A stretch of DNA of 61,896 nucleotides, taken from an uncultured Acidobacteriota bacterium (GTDB lineage Bacteria > Acidobacteriota > Terriglobia > Terriglobales > Acidobacteriaceae). Where the stretch lies: positions 1-61,896 of the forward strand of contig CAIQPK010000042.1 in NCBI GenBank assembly GCA_903873705.1. Reading direction: 5' to 3'. Of this stretch, positions 1-10,052 are shown piece by piece. Both the position numbers and the translations under genes were made by a program. The number at the start of each line of letters is the position of its first letter. The stretch's first letter is position 1. Under the pieces are notes generated by a model that saw only the letters and a program-made list of their open reading frames with translations, was not told the origin of the DNA and ran no database searches.

Positions 1-177
<177 letters not shown>

Positions 178-205
178 GGTTACGGCTGACGATTGGGGTT
201 TGGGG

Positions 206-2107
<1,902 letters not shown>

Positions 2108-2201
2108 GGCAGTACTGATTATGGCGCAAGCGGCGGGGGCGAGTGAAGGTGGGTGGATTTGCTAGTCTGCTGGTGTTGGGCGTTGGGTGCTGGAGGTGCG
2201 T

Positions 2202-2609
2202 GTGAGGACTAATCGGTCGGTGCCGCCGTGTGCGGTGATTCCTGTGCTGCGGTATCCGGACCCCGGGGCGGCGGCGGTGTGGCTGGAGCGGGCGTTCGGG
2301 TTTCGGGTGAGGCTGCGGATTGCGAACCATCGGATACAGATGTGGGCGGGGGATGGGTGCTTGACGATCGCGGAGGGCGATGTGACGCCGAACGGGGCGT
2401 GCACGGTGCAGGTGCGCGTGGAGGATGCGCAGGCGCACTGTGAGCGGGCGCGGGCGGCGGGAGCGAGGATTCTATCTGAGCCGGTGGATCATGCGTATGG
2501 CGAGCGACAGTACAACGCGGAGGATTTTGCCGGGCACCGGTGGGACTTTACGGAGTCGGTGCAGGATGTGGAACCGGAGAGCTGGGGTGGGGTTTCGGTG
2601 GAGCTGTGA
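2202..2609 (+). CDS. VOC-superfamily (glyoxalase/bleomycin-resistance-like) protein
   Basis: A small protein of about 135 aa with one vicinal-oxygen-chelate fold: a first beta-alpha-beta-beta-beta half beginning VIPVLRYPDP, with AVWLERAFGF, and a second half VRVEDAQAHCERARAAGARI followed by FAGHRWDF. The final HRWDF is the usual position of a VOC metal ligand or its replacement. I prefer the GTG at 2202 because GGAGG lies five bases upstream; in-frame GTGs at 2187 and 2196 are alternatives. Substrate cannot be predicted: such domains occur in lyases, dioxygenases and antibiotic-binding proteins. A second VOC gene lies at 11.2 kb. Confidence 0.82.
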   Translation: MRTNRSVPPCAVIPVLRYPDPGAAAVWLERAFGFRVRLRIANHRIQMWAGDGCLTIAEGDVTPNGACTVQVRVEDAQAHCERARAAGARILSEPVDHAYGERQYNAEDFAGHRWDFTESVQDVEPESWGGVSVEL

Positions 2610-2667
2610 AGGTGATTGTGGCTTACTCTGTCATCATCCCTACTTTGTTTTGAAAGCGAGACTCCTG

Positions 2668-4281
2668 ATGAAGATGCTTCGTGCTGCGGTGGTTGCTATG
2701 GGTTGTGCTGCTGTGTTGCTGGTGTCGGGTGCGCAGGAGCAGGGCGGCGACAAGGTTGACTTGAAGGCGCTGAATGAGCTGAAGCGGGAAGCGTTTCAGC
2801 ACTCGCAGGTGATGGAGAATCTTTACTACCTGTCAGAGGTGTATGGGCCGCGGGTGAACAACAGCCGGAATCATCGCGCGGCCGCCGAGTGGGCGATGGC
2901 GCAGATGAAGGCGTGGGGGCTGCAGAATGTCCACCTGGAGAAGTGGGGGCCGTTTGGGTATGGATGGCAGATCAAGAAGTATTATGGTGCTCTGGAGACG
3001 CCGGCGTATGCGTCGCTGATTGGGTTTCCGCTGGCGTGGACGCCGGGAACGAATGGGGTGGTGACGGCGGATGCGGTGCTGGCTCCGCTGCATACCGAGG
3101 CAGACTTTGAGAAGTACAGGGGCAAGCTGAAGGGGAAGATCGTGCTGATCTTCGATCCGCGCGAACTCGCGATGCATACCGAAACGGACGCGCATCGGCT
3201 GACGGATGCGGAGGTGGAGGCGCGAACGATGACGCCTGATCCTTCGCGCAATGGTTTTGGCGGCGGTGGCAATGGGCCGCGTCCGGGGGAGTTTACGCCG
3301 GCAACGCTTTCTACTGCGGCGGCTAGCGGGCGCGTGCTGCGTAACAAGGTGAATGCGTTTCTGAAGGAAGAGGGTGTGTTGGTGGCGCTGACGCCGGGGT
3401 ACAACGGCGATGGTGGAACGATCTTTGCGTCGTATGGCGGATCGCAGGACCCGAAGGACCCGGTGGGGCCGCCGATGGCGGCGATTACGCCGGAGCAGTA
3501 CAACCGGATCTGCCGTTTGCTGCAGCATGGGACGACGCCGAAGCTGACGTTCGATATCGAGACGGAGTATCAGAAGGATGATGTGATGGGCTTCAACGTG
3601 ATCGGTGAAATTCCGGGGACGTCGAAGGCGGATGAAGTGGTGATGGTGGGCGGCCACTTCGACAGCTGGCAGGGCGGGACGGGAGCGACGGACAACGGCA
3701 CGGGATCGGCTGTGGCGATGGAGGCGATGCGGATACTGGCAACGCTGCACAAGCCGATGGCGCGCACGGTGCGCGTGGCGCTGTGGGGTGGCGAGGAGGA
3801 AGGGCTGTATGGGTCGCTGGCGTATGTGCAGCAGCACTTTGCTCCGCGAGACACGATGAAGAAGACTGCGGAGTACGACAAGCTGGATGTGTACTTCAAT
3901 GATGATTCGGGGTCGGGTAAGTTTCGGGCGGTGTCGGCGCTGGGGAATGCGGAGCTGGCGGCGGTGTTCAACTCATGGATTGTGCCGGTGAAGGACCTGG
4001 GGATTTCCGCCGTGACGGGATTGACGGCGGGGCCGACGGTGACGCCGGGTGGAACGGACTCGACGAGCTTTTCGTGGATTGGGCTGGACGGGATCGGGTT
4101 TATGCAGGACCCGCTGGAGTATGGGTCGCGTACGCACCACTCGAATATGGACTTGTACGACCGGGTGCAGAAGGGTGATGTGGAGCAGGGTGCGCTGCTG
4201 GAGGCGTGGTTTGCGTATAACGCGGCGACGCGGGCGGAGATGCTGCCGCGGATCGATACGCCGGAGGCGGTGAAGAAGTAG
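2668..4281 (+). CDS. Secreted M28-family zinc aminopeptidase with PA domain
   Basis: An exported metallopeptidase of 537 aa. The signal peptide MKMLRAAVVAMGCAAVLLVS ends before AQEQG. A protease-associated-like insert precedes the M28 di-zinc core. Visible ligands are H330 and D342 (GGHFDSW, ATDNGTG), catalytic and ligand glutamates E376/E377 (WGGEEEGLYGS), D412 (NDDSGSG) and H490 or H491 (THHSNMD). This set matches the M28B / glutamate-carboxypeptidase-like pattern. The ATG at 2668 is chosen because it starts the signal peptide; the frame is open upstream to 2425, but that part is antisense-like and overlaps the VOC gene. It probably hydrolyses peptides in the periplasm. Substrate is unknown. 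Confidence 0.93.
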   Translation: MKMLRAAVVAMGCAAVLLVSGAQEQGGDKVDLKALNELKREAFQHSQVMENLYYLSEVYGPRVNNSRNHRAAAEWAMAQMKAWGLQNVHLEKWGPFGYGWQIKKYYGALETPAYASLIGFPLAWTPGTNGVVTADAVLAPLHTEADFEKYRGKLKGKIVLIFDPRELAMHTETDAHRLTDAEVEARTMTPDPSRNGFGGGGNGPRPGEFTPATLSTAAASGRVLRNKVNAFLKEEGVLVALTPGYNGDGGTIFASYGGSQDPKDPVGPPMAAITPEQYNRICRLLQHGTTPKLTFDIETEYQKDDVMGFNVIGEIPGTSKADEVVMVGGHFDSWQGGTGATDNGTGSAVAMEAMRILATLHKPMARTVRVALWGGEEEGLYGSLAYVQQHFAPRDTMKKTAEYDKLDVYFNDDSGSGKFRAVSALGNAELAAVFNSWIVPVKDLGISAVTGLTAGPTVTPGGTDSTSFSWIGLDGIGFMQDPLEYGSRTHHSNMDLYDRVQKGDVEQGALLEAWFAYNAATRAEMLPRIDTPEAVKK

Positions 4282-4294
4282 GGCGGGGCGACCG

Positions 4295-4696
4295 TTAGCC
4301 TTGTTCGACGCGTGCCTTGATGTCGACGTAGGCGGATTTGATGAGGCGGTATAGGGCTGCGGCGTCAACCGGTGAGTCGGGTTTGAGCTTGACGTGGCGC
4401 ATGGCTTTGCCGGAGCCTTCGAGCAGGTGGTCGGGGTCGGGTAGTGTTGCTCCCTGGAAGACGCCGATGTTGGTGTGCGAGGCGAAGATGTTGACGTAGG
4501 CGAAGGGGTATTCGCCGAAGCAGGCAACGGGGAAGCCGTCGTGGAAGAGCTCGCGGACTTCGTCGCCGCACTCGCGCATGACGCCGAACCAGTGGCGGGC
4601 GGCGACGGCGAGCTCGCCGTGATGCTCGAAGAGCCAGGCGTCGATCCTGGGGTCGCGGGTGAGGGTGTTGTTGAGGCGGAAGAGCCCGGTGTTCAT
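4295..4696 (-). CDS. DUF1801-family protein
   Basis: A 133-aa cytosolic protein of the DUF1801 (YdhG-like) fold. The pattern is typical: a long N-terminal helix containing WFGVMRECGDEVRELFHDG, a strand FAYVNIFASHTNIGVFQG, then LLEGSGKAMRHVKLKPDSP and a C-terminal helix LYRLIKSAYVDIKAR. These proteins are often described as iron-chaperone-like (frataxin-like fold), but no biochemical role can be claimed here. It stands alone, convergent with the M28 peptidase gene (13-base gap), which suggests overlapping 3' ends. Family assignment is good, function unknown. Confidence 0.8.
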   Translation of the reverse strand: MNTGLFRLNNTLTRDPRIDAWLFEHHGELAVAARHWFGVMRECGDEVRELFHDGFPVACFGEYPFAYVNIFASHTNIGVFQGATLPDPDHLLEGSGKAMRHVKLKPDSPVDAAALYRLIKSAYVDIKARVEQG

Positions 4697-4741
4697 GGTG
4701 GCTCCATGCTAATCGTAGGGGCGTGACGTGGATGCTGACGA

Positions 4742-5176
4742 GTGGGGTCGGTTAGTATTTTCGAGCGACATGGGAGGCTTGGATTGAGCGTGGTTCTGGC
4801 AGCAGCGTTGGCGTTGGGTGTGAGGGCGCAGGTGCACGTGGCGACGGTGACCGACCGCGGCCGGGGGCGGTATCTGTATCGCGCTTGCCAAGCGCTGGAC
4901 CGCGTGGGCGCGTTGCCGGCGGGGCAGAAAGCGGACAGCGAGGATGCGGCCTGGGCACATGAGTGTTCCGGCTACATTGATGGCTGGCTGGATGCGTTGC
5001 TGGACGGCAGTGGAGCGCTGGAGCAGCGCGGGATTTGTCCGCGCGCGTGGACCGTGCCGGAGGTGGGTCACCTGTATGTGGTGTATGTGGAAGAGCACAA
5101 GGAGACGATGGAGCTGGAGTCCGGTGAAGTGCTGAAGCGGGCGCTGAAGGAGAAGTTTCCGTGTAGGAAGAAGTAA
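4742..5176 (+). CDS. Secreted Rap1a/Tai-like protein
   Basis: A 130-144-aa exported protein. After the signal peptide core LSVVLAAALALGVRAQ comes a compact domain with four cysteines arranged as in the Rap1a/Tai immunity family: YRACQAL, HECSGYIDGW, RGICPRAW and the C-terminal EKFPCRKK. The conserved C.GYI.G, ICP and FPC blocks fit well. The family includes immunity proteins against type VI secretion peptidoglycan amidases, but no T6SS or amidase gene is nearby, so this may be an orphan immunity or a housekeeping periplasmic protein. The start is uncertain: GTG 4742 gives a charged n-region, whereas TTG 4784 has GGGAGG six bases upstream. Confidence 0.66.
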   Translation: MGSVSIFERHGRLGLSVVLAAALALGVRAQVHVATVTDRGRGRYLYRACQALDRVGALPAGQKADSEDAAWAHECSGYIDGWLDALLDGSGALEQRGICPRAWTVPEVGHLYVVYVEEHKETMELESGEVLKRALKEKFPCRKK

Positions 5177-5181
5177 GGCGG

Positions 5182-5823
5182 CTACTTTGTGTCACCAGAT
5201 CCGCTGTAAGCCGTCCATCCAATGCCTACAACGTAGGAACCGCCCAGAAGTAAAGACAAAACGTCGGCTTCGATAGTTTGTTGACGCTTGAAGCCATCGA
5301 AATGCGTTGGCTGGTGCCTGCTAACAATGCTGATCTCTACTCCGTGAGGTTGCAGCGCTGCTTTGTAAACCTCCAGAAGAGGAACAGAAGCTCGCGCAAG
5401 AAGGCCATTGCCGGTGTCGAGGAGTTCCGAGAGGCGAGAACTTCCATTGATCTCGAATCCGAACGGAAGCCACGAACCGGTTGCTCTTTCGTGTGCTTCA
5501 TAAAGTGCACCGACACAGGCTTCACTATTTTCGGGGACCCCAGAAAAGAAAGCCGATGCGCTCGGGTATTTGAAAGGCCAGAGCGTGGGATGATCGTCCA
5601 CGAGTTCTAGTGAAAATGCGCTTCGCTCCACCAATTTGCTTGCCAGAACATGCTCACAATGAAGGGTCCAGACGCCGGGTTCCGTTTGATCTCCCAGAGA
5701 GGCCTCAATGCTGAGCTCCAGCGATCGCTCTTTCCAAACGGCTTGCGTGAGCTTAAGGATGAGATCTTCTTCGTCGTCAACCCCTGCGATGGCCTCGAGC
5801 AGATCGTGCAACATGGTATCCAT
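5182..5823 (-). CDS. Hypothetical cytosolic protein (213 aa)
   Basis: I do not recognise the family. The protein starts MDTMLHDLLEAIAGVDDEEDL and is acidic, without signal peptide or membrane segment. It alternates strands and helices, including WTLHCEHVLASKLVERS, LWPFKYPSASAFFSG and ENSEACVGALYEAHERATGSW. Its base composition is visibly less GC-rich and its codon use less biased than neighbouring hscA, which suggests recent acquisition. It ends five bases from the convergent Rap1a-like gene. An immunity-like or SMI1-like role is imaginable from size and composition, but nothing in the sequence supports a specific function. Confidence 0.6.
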   Translation of the reverse strand: MDTMLHDLLEAIAGVDDEEDLILKLTQAVWKERSLELSIEASLGDQTEPGVWTLHCEHVLASKLVERSAFSLELVDDHPTLWPFKYPSASAFFSGVPENSEACVGALYEAHERATGSWLPFGFEINGSSRLSELLDTGNGLLARASVPLLEVYKAALQPHGVEISIVSRHQPTHFDGFKRQQTIEADVLSLLLGGSYVVGIGWTAYSGSGDTK

Positions 5824-5876
5824 CGATGGTCTCCGAGAGACTGAGAGTCAGAAAAACGATGTTATTTGGGCGAGGT

Positions 5877-7904
5877 TTAGTCCTCGGTGGATTCGCCTGG
5901 GGTGGAGGGGTTGGCTTCTTCGATCTGGATGAGGTTGGGTGGGGTGCCGTCGTCTACTTCGGCTTTGGCGAAGGCGTGGGGGGCGCTGGTGGGGGCGGCG
6001 AGGCCGGCGTCGATGGTGTCGCTGGCGGCCTGCATTGATTTGCCGCCAAGGGCGCCGGAGACGGCGTTGTCCATCATGATTTCGGCGAAGCGGGTGGTGA
6101 CCTTGTTGAGGCGCTCGATGGCGTTGCGGATGATCTTGTGGTCGTTGCCGAGGAGGCTGGCTTTGAGTTCGACGACGGCGGCCTTGATGTCTTCGTGCTC
6201 GAGGCTGGTGAGCTGTTGCCAGGCGGGAGACTTTTCGCCTTTTTCGACGGCCGTGAGGATGGTGTCGGCTTCGTTGCGGGCTTCGATGACCTGGCGGGCA
6301 GTGATGTCTTCTTCGGCGTAATCGAAGGAGGCGAGGATCATGTTTTCAACCTGCTCGTCGGTGAGGCCGTAGGTGGGTTTGACTTCGACTTCGGCGGCCT
6401 GACCGCTGCGCTGCTCGCGTGCGGAGACGTGGAGGATGCCGTTGGCGTCGATGAGGAATTTGACTTCGATGCGGGGGAGGCCGGCGACCATGGGCGGGAT
6501 GTTCTTGAGGTCGAAACGGGCGAGGGAGCGGCAGTCTTTGGCGAGTTCGCGTTCACCTTGCAGGACGTGGATGGCGACGTTGGTCTGGCCGTCGACGCCG
6601 GTGGTGAAGTGTTCGGTGGCGCTGGCGGGGATGGTGCTGTTGCGCTGGATGATTTTGGCGACTACGCCGCCGAGGGCTTCGATGCCGAGGGAGAGGGGCG
6701 TGACGTCGAGGAGGAGGAGGTCGTTGGTGGCGTCGTTGGCTTCTCCGGAGAGGATCTGGGCCTGGACGGCGGCGCCGAGGGCGACGACTTCGTCGGGGTT
6801 GAGCTCGGTGTGGAGCTTTTTGCCGCGTGAGTCGAGCGAGAAGAGCTGGGTGACGAGGGCGCGGACGGCGGGGATGCGGGTGCTGCCGCCTACCATGACG
6901 ACTTCGTCGATTTGGGAGGGATCGAGGCCGGCGTCTTTGAGGGCTTGCTTGCAGGGGCCGGCGGTGCGTTCGATGACGGGGGCGATGAGTTGCTCGTATT
7001 GGGCGCGGGTGATTTCGCGGAGGTATTGTTTTCCGCCGGGGAGGTCGAGGATGAGGCGGGTGGAGTCGGCGGAGCTGAGGACGATTTTGGCGTCGATGAC
7101 GGCTTTGCGGAGCTGCTGGATGACTTCGGGGTTTTGCGCGATGTCGAGGTTGAGGTCGCCCTTTATGTCATCGATAGCTACGGCGGTGAGGAGGTTGTCG
7201 ATGTCGTCGCCGCCGAGGTGGGTGTCGCCGCCGGTGGCGATGACTTCGAAGATGCCTTCGTGGAGCTTGAGGATGGAGATGTCGAAGGTGCCGCCGCCGA
7301 AATCGTATACGGCGATGATGCCGTCGCGCTGCTTGTCGAGGCCGTAGGCGAGTGCGGCGGCGGTGGGCTCGTTGACGAGGCGGAGGACGTCGAGGCCGGC
7401 TATCCTTCCGGCATCCTTCGTTGCCTGACGTTGCGCGTCGTTGAAGTAGGCGGGGACGGTGATGACGGCCCTGGTGACTTCGGCGCCGAAGAAGCGCTCG
7501 GCGTTGCGCTTGAGCTGGAGGAGGATGTAGGCGGAGACTTCGGGGGGGGTGAGGGTGAGGCCGCCTACGTTGAGCTTGAGGACTTCGCCGGGTTGCAGGC
7601 CTTCGGCTAAGTGGAAGGGGAAGAGCTTGAGTTCGGGCTCGACGTCGGCGAGGTCGCGGCCCATGAGGCGCTTGACGGAGTAGACGGCGTTGGCGGAGTG
7701 AGTGAGCAGCACGCTGCGGGCGGCGTTGCCGACGGAGAAGCCCTGGGTGGTGTCCTGGTCGAAGGCGACGACCGAGGGGACGATGGGCGAGCCGTCTTCG
7801 CCGGGGATGACGGCGGGGGTGCTGCCGTCCATGAAGGCGATGAGGGAGTTGGTGGTTCCGAGGTCGATTCCGACTACGCGCTGCTGAGCTGTCTGTTCTG
7901 GCAC
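5877..7904 (-). CDS. hscA: Fe-S assembly chaperone HscA (Hsp70 family)
   Basis: A 675-aa Hsp70 ATPase that remodels the scaffold IscU with its J-protein HscB. Phosphate-binding motif GIDLGTTNSL is near the N-terminus, followed by VPAYFNDAQRQATKDAG, NEPTAAALAYG, VYDFGGGTFD and the substrate-binding domain with GIEALGG and TTGVDGQT. The opening and the absence of a long Gly/Gln-rich C-terminal tail fit HscA better than DnaK. I choose the GTG at 7904 because AAAGAGG lies six bases upstream; the frame stays open to a GTG at 7946. It is the distal member of the dispersed isc series in this window, and IscU here carries the LPPVK HscA-binding motif, which supports the assignment. Confidence 0.9.
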   Translation of the reverse strand: MPEQTAQQRVVGIDLGTTNSLIAFMDGSTPAVIPGEDGSPIVPSVVAFDQDTTQGFSVGNAARSVLLTHSANAVYSVKRLMGRDLADVEPELKLFPFHLAEGLQPGEVLKLNVGGLTLTPPEVSAYILLQLKRNAERFFGAEVTRAVITVPAYFNDAQRQATKDAGRIAGLDVLRLVNEPTAAALAYGLDKQRDGIIAVYDFGGGTFDISILKLHEGIFEVIATGGDTHLGGDDIDNLLTAVAIDDIKGDLNLDIAQNPEVIQQLRKAVIDAKIVLSSADSTRLILDLPGGKQYLREITRAQYEQLIAPVIERTAGPCKQALKDAGLDPSQIDEVVMVGGSTRIPAVRALVTQLFSLDSRGKKLHTELNPDEVVALGAAVQAQILSGEANDATNDLLLLDVTPLSLGIEALGGVVAKIIQRNSTIPASATEHFTTGVDGQTNVAIHVLQGERELAKDCRSLARFDLKNIPPMVAGLPRIEVKFLIDANGILHVSAREQRSGQAAEVEVKPTYGLTDEQVENMILASFDYAEEDITARQVIEARNEADTILTAVEKGEKSPAWQQLTSLEHEDIKAAVVELKASLLGNDHKIIRNAIERLNKVTTRFAEIMMDNAVSGALGGKSMQAASDTIDAGLAAPTSAPHAFAKAEVDDGTPPNLIQIEEANPSTPGESTED

Positions 7905-8022
7905 TGCCGCCTCTTTCGTGGCGCGTGCTGAAGATAAATGCGCCACTTCCTATTGTCCTACAACTCGGATGGTTTTTGTCCGAGATGGGACGATGCGGGG
8001 CCCGGCGGGGGTTGGAAAGAGC

Positions 8023-8793
8023 TCAGAGCCTAGAGGTGTTGAGCTTAGAAACGCGGTTGCGGGTGAGAGCGATCAGGGCAAAGCAGGCGAGCGCGAGGAC
8101 CGACCATATGGCTTTGAGCAGGAGGTTGAAGCGGGCGGTGCGGGCTTCGCCGTTGAGGAGGCTTTGGCCGGCGAGGACGAAGCCGTGGCCGGGGACTTCG
8201 CGGCCGGTGAGGGCGATGCGGACTCCGCGCTGCGGCTGCCAGGTGACGCTGTCGTTGCCGCGGATGTGAATGGTCGAGAAGACGCCCTGCGGTGGACGGG
8301 GTGACCCGCCGTTGAGGGTGGCGTTGGAGGCGATGAGGTTGGCGTTGGCGTCGTAAATGGCGGCGAAGGTTGAGGTGCTTTTCAGCCAGGTGGGTGAGGC
8401 GAGGTCTGCCGTGGGTGCGGGGAGGGTGAGCGAGGGGGTGTCTCCACTGGCCATTTGCGAGCTGAGGGTTGCGACGAGTTGCTGCGGGGCGTGGTCGGCG
8501 GCGCGGCGGAGGAGTTGTTGGTGGAAGACGGAGATGGTGAGAAGGATTGCGGAGAAGAAGGCTGCGAAGGTGATGACGAAGGCGGGTGAGGGAGGGGCGG
8601 CTGAGCGCATGTGGACCTCGATGAGGGAGCGGAGGGTGTCGGTGGTGAGGGACGCGGCAAAGCGGAGGCTGCTGGGGGTGTCGGCTGAGTGCTGGCGGGC
8701 GGTGGCGAGCATTTCGGCGGCGTAGCGCTCGCGGAAGGCACGGGGATAAAAGCGGAGGGCGTGGGTGTAGAGGGTGAAGATGAGGTGTCTCAT
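8023..8793 (-). CDS. Inner-membrane protein coupled to PadR regulator
   Basis: A 256-aa membrane protein. The N-terminus (LYTHALRFYPRAFRERYAAEM) matches the short prefix seen at the start of acidobacterial macrolide-export-type permeases. A first membrane segment lies around residues 71-90 (AFVITFAAFFSAILLTISVF), an extracytoplasmic sensor-like region of about 130 residues follows, and a second membrane segment (LLLKAIWSVLALACFALIAL) is near the C-terminus, then a basic tail. The start codon overlaps the padR stop by four bases, indicating translational coupling. No transporter core is present, so it may be a modulator or relic of an ADOP permease. Function unknown. Confidence 0.75.
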   Translation of the reverse strand: MRHLIFTLYTHALRFYPRAFRERYAAEMLATARQHSADTPSSLRFAASLTTDTLRSLIEVHMRSAAPPSPAFVITFAAFFSAILLTISVFHQQLLRRAADHAPQQLVATLSSQMASGDTPSLTLPAPTADLASPTWLKSTSTFAAIYDANANLIASNATLNGGSPRPPQGVFSTIHIRGNDSVTWQPQRGVRIALTGREVPGHGFVLAGQSLLNGEARTARFNLLLKAIWSVLALACFALIALTRNRVSKLNTSRL

Positions 8794-9122
8794 GCGCGGA
8801 CCTCCTGGGGGCGGATGCCTTTGCCTCGGGCGCGCTTGATGGCCTGGGCGAAGCGGGCGGTTTCGGCTTCGAGGGATTGCTTGCCGGCAGCGGTGAGGCG
8901 GTAGTAGCGGCGGCGCTCATCGTCGGTGAAGCCGGTCTCGGCGACGAGGCCGGCGGCGAGGAGGCGGTCGAGCGAGCCGTAGAGGGTGCCGGGGCCCATG
9001 GCGATGTGCTCGCGGGCTTCGAGCATGATGGCGTAGCCGTGCTTTTCTCCGTCGGCGAGGGCGAGGAGGATGGCGAAGACGGCGGGGGTGAGGGGGAGTT
9101 GCGGGTAGGCGGCGGTGGGCAT
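8790..9122 (-). CDS. PadR-family transcriptional regulator
   Basis: A 110-aa winged-helix repressor. The PadR signature is clear: LTPAVFAILLALADGEKHGYAIM, MGPGTLYGSLDRLLAAGLV and the wing DDERRRYYRLTAAGK, with a short C-terminal dimerisation helix. The ATG at 9122 gives MPTAAYPQLPLTP, the usual opening; the frame is open to 9158, but that extension would be encoded by the operator palindrome. A perfect 13-bp-arm palindrome sits 6 bases upstream of this start, so autoregulation is likely. It forms a two-gene unit with the downstream membrane gene (4-bp overlap). Ligand unknown. Confidence 0.92.
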   Translation of the reverse strand: MPTAAYPQLPLTPAVFAILLALADGEKHGYAIMLEAREHIAMGPGTLYGSLDRLLAAGLVAETGFTDDERRRYYRLTAAGKQSLEAETARFAQAIKRARGKGIRPQEVRA

Positions 9123-9127
9123 GTGGA

Positions 9128-9156
9128 GACAATATATCCGTACCGGATATATTGTC
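9128..9156. promoter_or_regulatory. PadR operator palindrome overlapping promoter
   Basis: A perfect inverted repeat: arm GACAATATATCCG, spacer TAC, arm CGGATATATTGTC. It lies directly upstream of the padR ATG (9122), and its TATATT could serve as the -10 element of the padR promoter, so bound repressor would occlude RNA polymerase. No Shine-Dalgarno is visible between palindrome and ATG, so the mRNA may be nearly leaderless. Symmetry is seen directly; the operator role is inferred from position. Confidence 0.8.
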
Positions 9157-9216
9157 AACGGTTATAGCGATGCGCGGAGGTCCTGGGGATTTGTGGGCAC
9201 CCCTTAGTTGCGAGCG

Positions 9217-9765
9217 TCAGGGTTTTAGGGAGGGGGCGTACTTGGTTATGGGCTTGATGAAGTTGGCGGGGGGCTTGTTGAGGATGATGCCGGCGTGGAG
9301 GGCGGCCGGGTTGATGATGACCGGTGTGCCGGTGGTGGTGGGCTGCGTCGGGGGAGGGGTGAGGGCTTCGATGTTGATGCTGGCGAAGTTGCCGTCGCCG
9401 GGCTTGAGGGGGACGGAGTTGGAGTAGGGTGCGTAGCCGTGGGCGGTGGTGCTGATGGTGCCCATGGTTTCGGTGGTGCCGATGCCGGGGAGGACGACGG
9501 AGTAGGCGCCGAGGGGGTCAGTGGATTGCTGGACGGATTGGTCGCCGAGCTTTACGGTGACGACGGCGTCGTGGATGAGGGTGTGGGTGGCCGCGTCGAC
9601 GACAATGCCGCTGAGGCCGATTGGGGGGATGGTGGGCGGCGGTGGTGGCGGCGGCGGCGACTGGGTGAAGTGGTAGATGAGTACTGCCGTGAGGACGGAG
9701 GCGACGATGCCGCCGAGCCAGGTGAAGAATGCGCCGGATTTTGAGGGGGAAGTGTCGTCGGCCAT
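9217..9765 (-). CDS. Membrane-anchored protein with CarboxypepD-regulatory-like domain
   Basis: A 182-aa protein with an uncleaved N-terminal membrane anchor (FFTWLGGIVASVLTAVLIYHF), a run of eight prolines, then one carboxypeptidase-regulatory-like beta-sandwich (IGLSGIVVDAATHTLIHDAVVTVKLG, DPLGAYSVVLPGIG, TTAHGYAPYSNSVPL). The C-terminus is Pro/Thr-rich. The pattern G.V.D..t...i..A.V is the usual start of such domains, which are abundant in surface proteins of acidobacteria. It stands alone between PadR and the aldo/keto reductase. It probably faces the periplasm. Function unknown. Confidence 0.72.
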   Translation of the reverse strand: MADDTSPSKSGAFFTWLGGIVASVLTAVLIYHFTQSPPPPPPPPTIPPIGLSGIVVDAATHTLIHDAVVTVKLGDQSVQQSTDPLGAYSVVLPGIGTTETMGTISTTAHGYAPYSNSVPLKPGDGNFASINIEALTPPPTQPTTTGTPVIINPAALHAGIILNKPPANFIKPITKYAPSLKP

Positions 9766-10052
9766 GAGGGTCTCCGCGGTTAGGATAAGCCGCGCGGGGA
9801 GAGATGCCTAGACGGTTCGCAAAAATGGTGCTGCGGCGAGGGACTGCAGGTCTCTCCGCTGCGGTCGAGAGGACAGTTCTGTGGTGAGGTTGAGGAGAGC
9901 GGTCGGGCGTTGCCCGATACCCCACCCTTTCGGGATGCAACTCCGAAAGGATGGGCCACCCGGATTGGTCGAGGATTTGAGGGGATGGGACGTCCTAATG
10001 CGCCCATGTCCGAGAATCCGGACATGGGGCACCCGAGAAGATGCTGGTGCAG
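9766..10052. other. Gene-poor spacer of repeat fragments
   Basis: No convincing gene. The stretch contains a degenerate piece resembling the control-type hairpin repeats (around 9845-9875, CCGCTGCGGTCGAGAGGACA), a segment CCCACCCTTTCGGGATGC near 9921 and one complete family-F hairpin at 10003-10034. Open frames crossing it on both strands are repeat-derived. Confidence 0.7.
10003..10034. repeat. Family F hairpin repeat (copy 1)
   Basis: Inverted repeat with arms CCCATGTCCG and CGGACATGGG around a short AGAATC-type loop, followed by GCACCC. Two further copies lie at 25878 and 27602. It is REP-like in size and form. Confidence 0.85.

Noticed and set aside
2425-2667. N-terminal extension of the M28 peptidase
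   Set aside because: It overlaps the VOC gene out of frame, and the signal peptide starts at ATG 2668.
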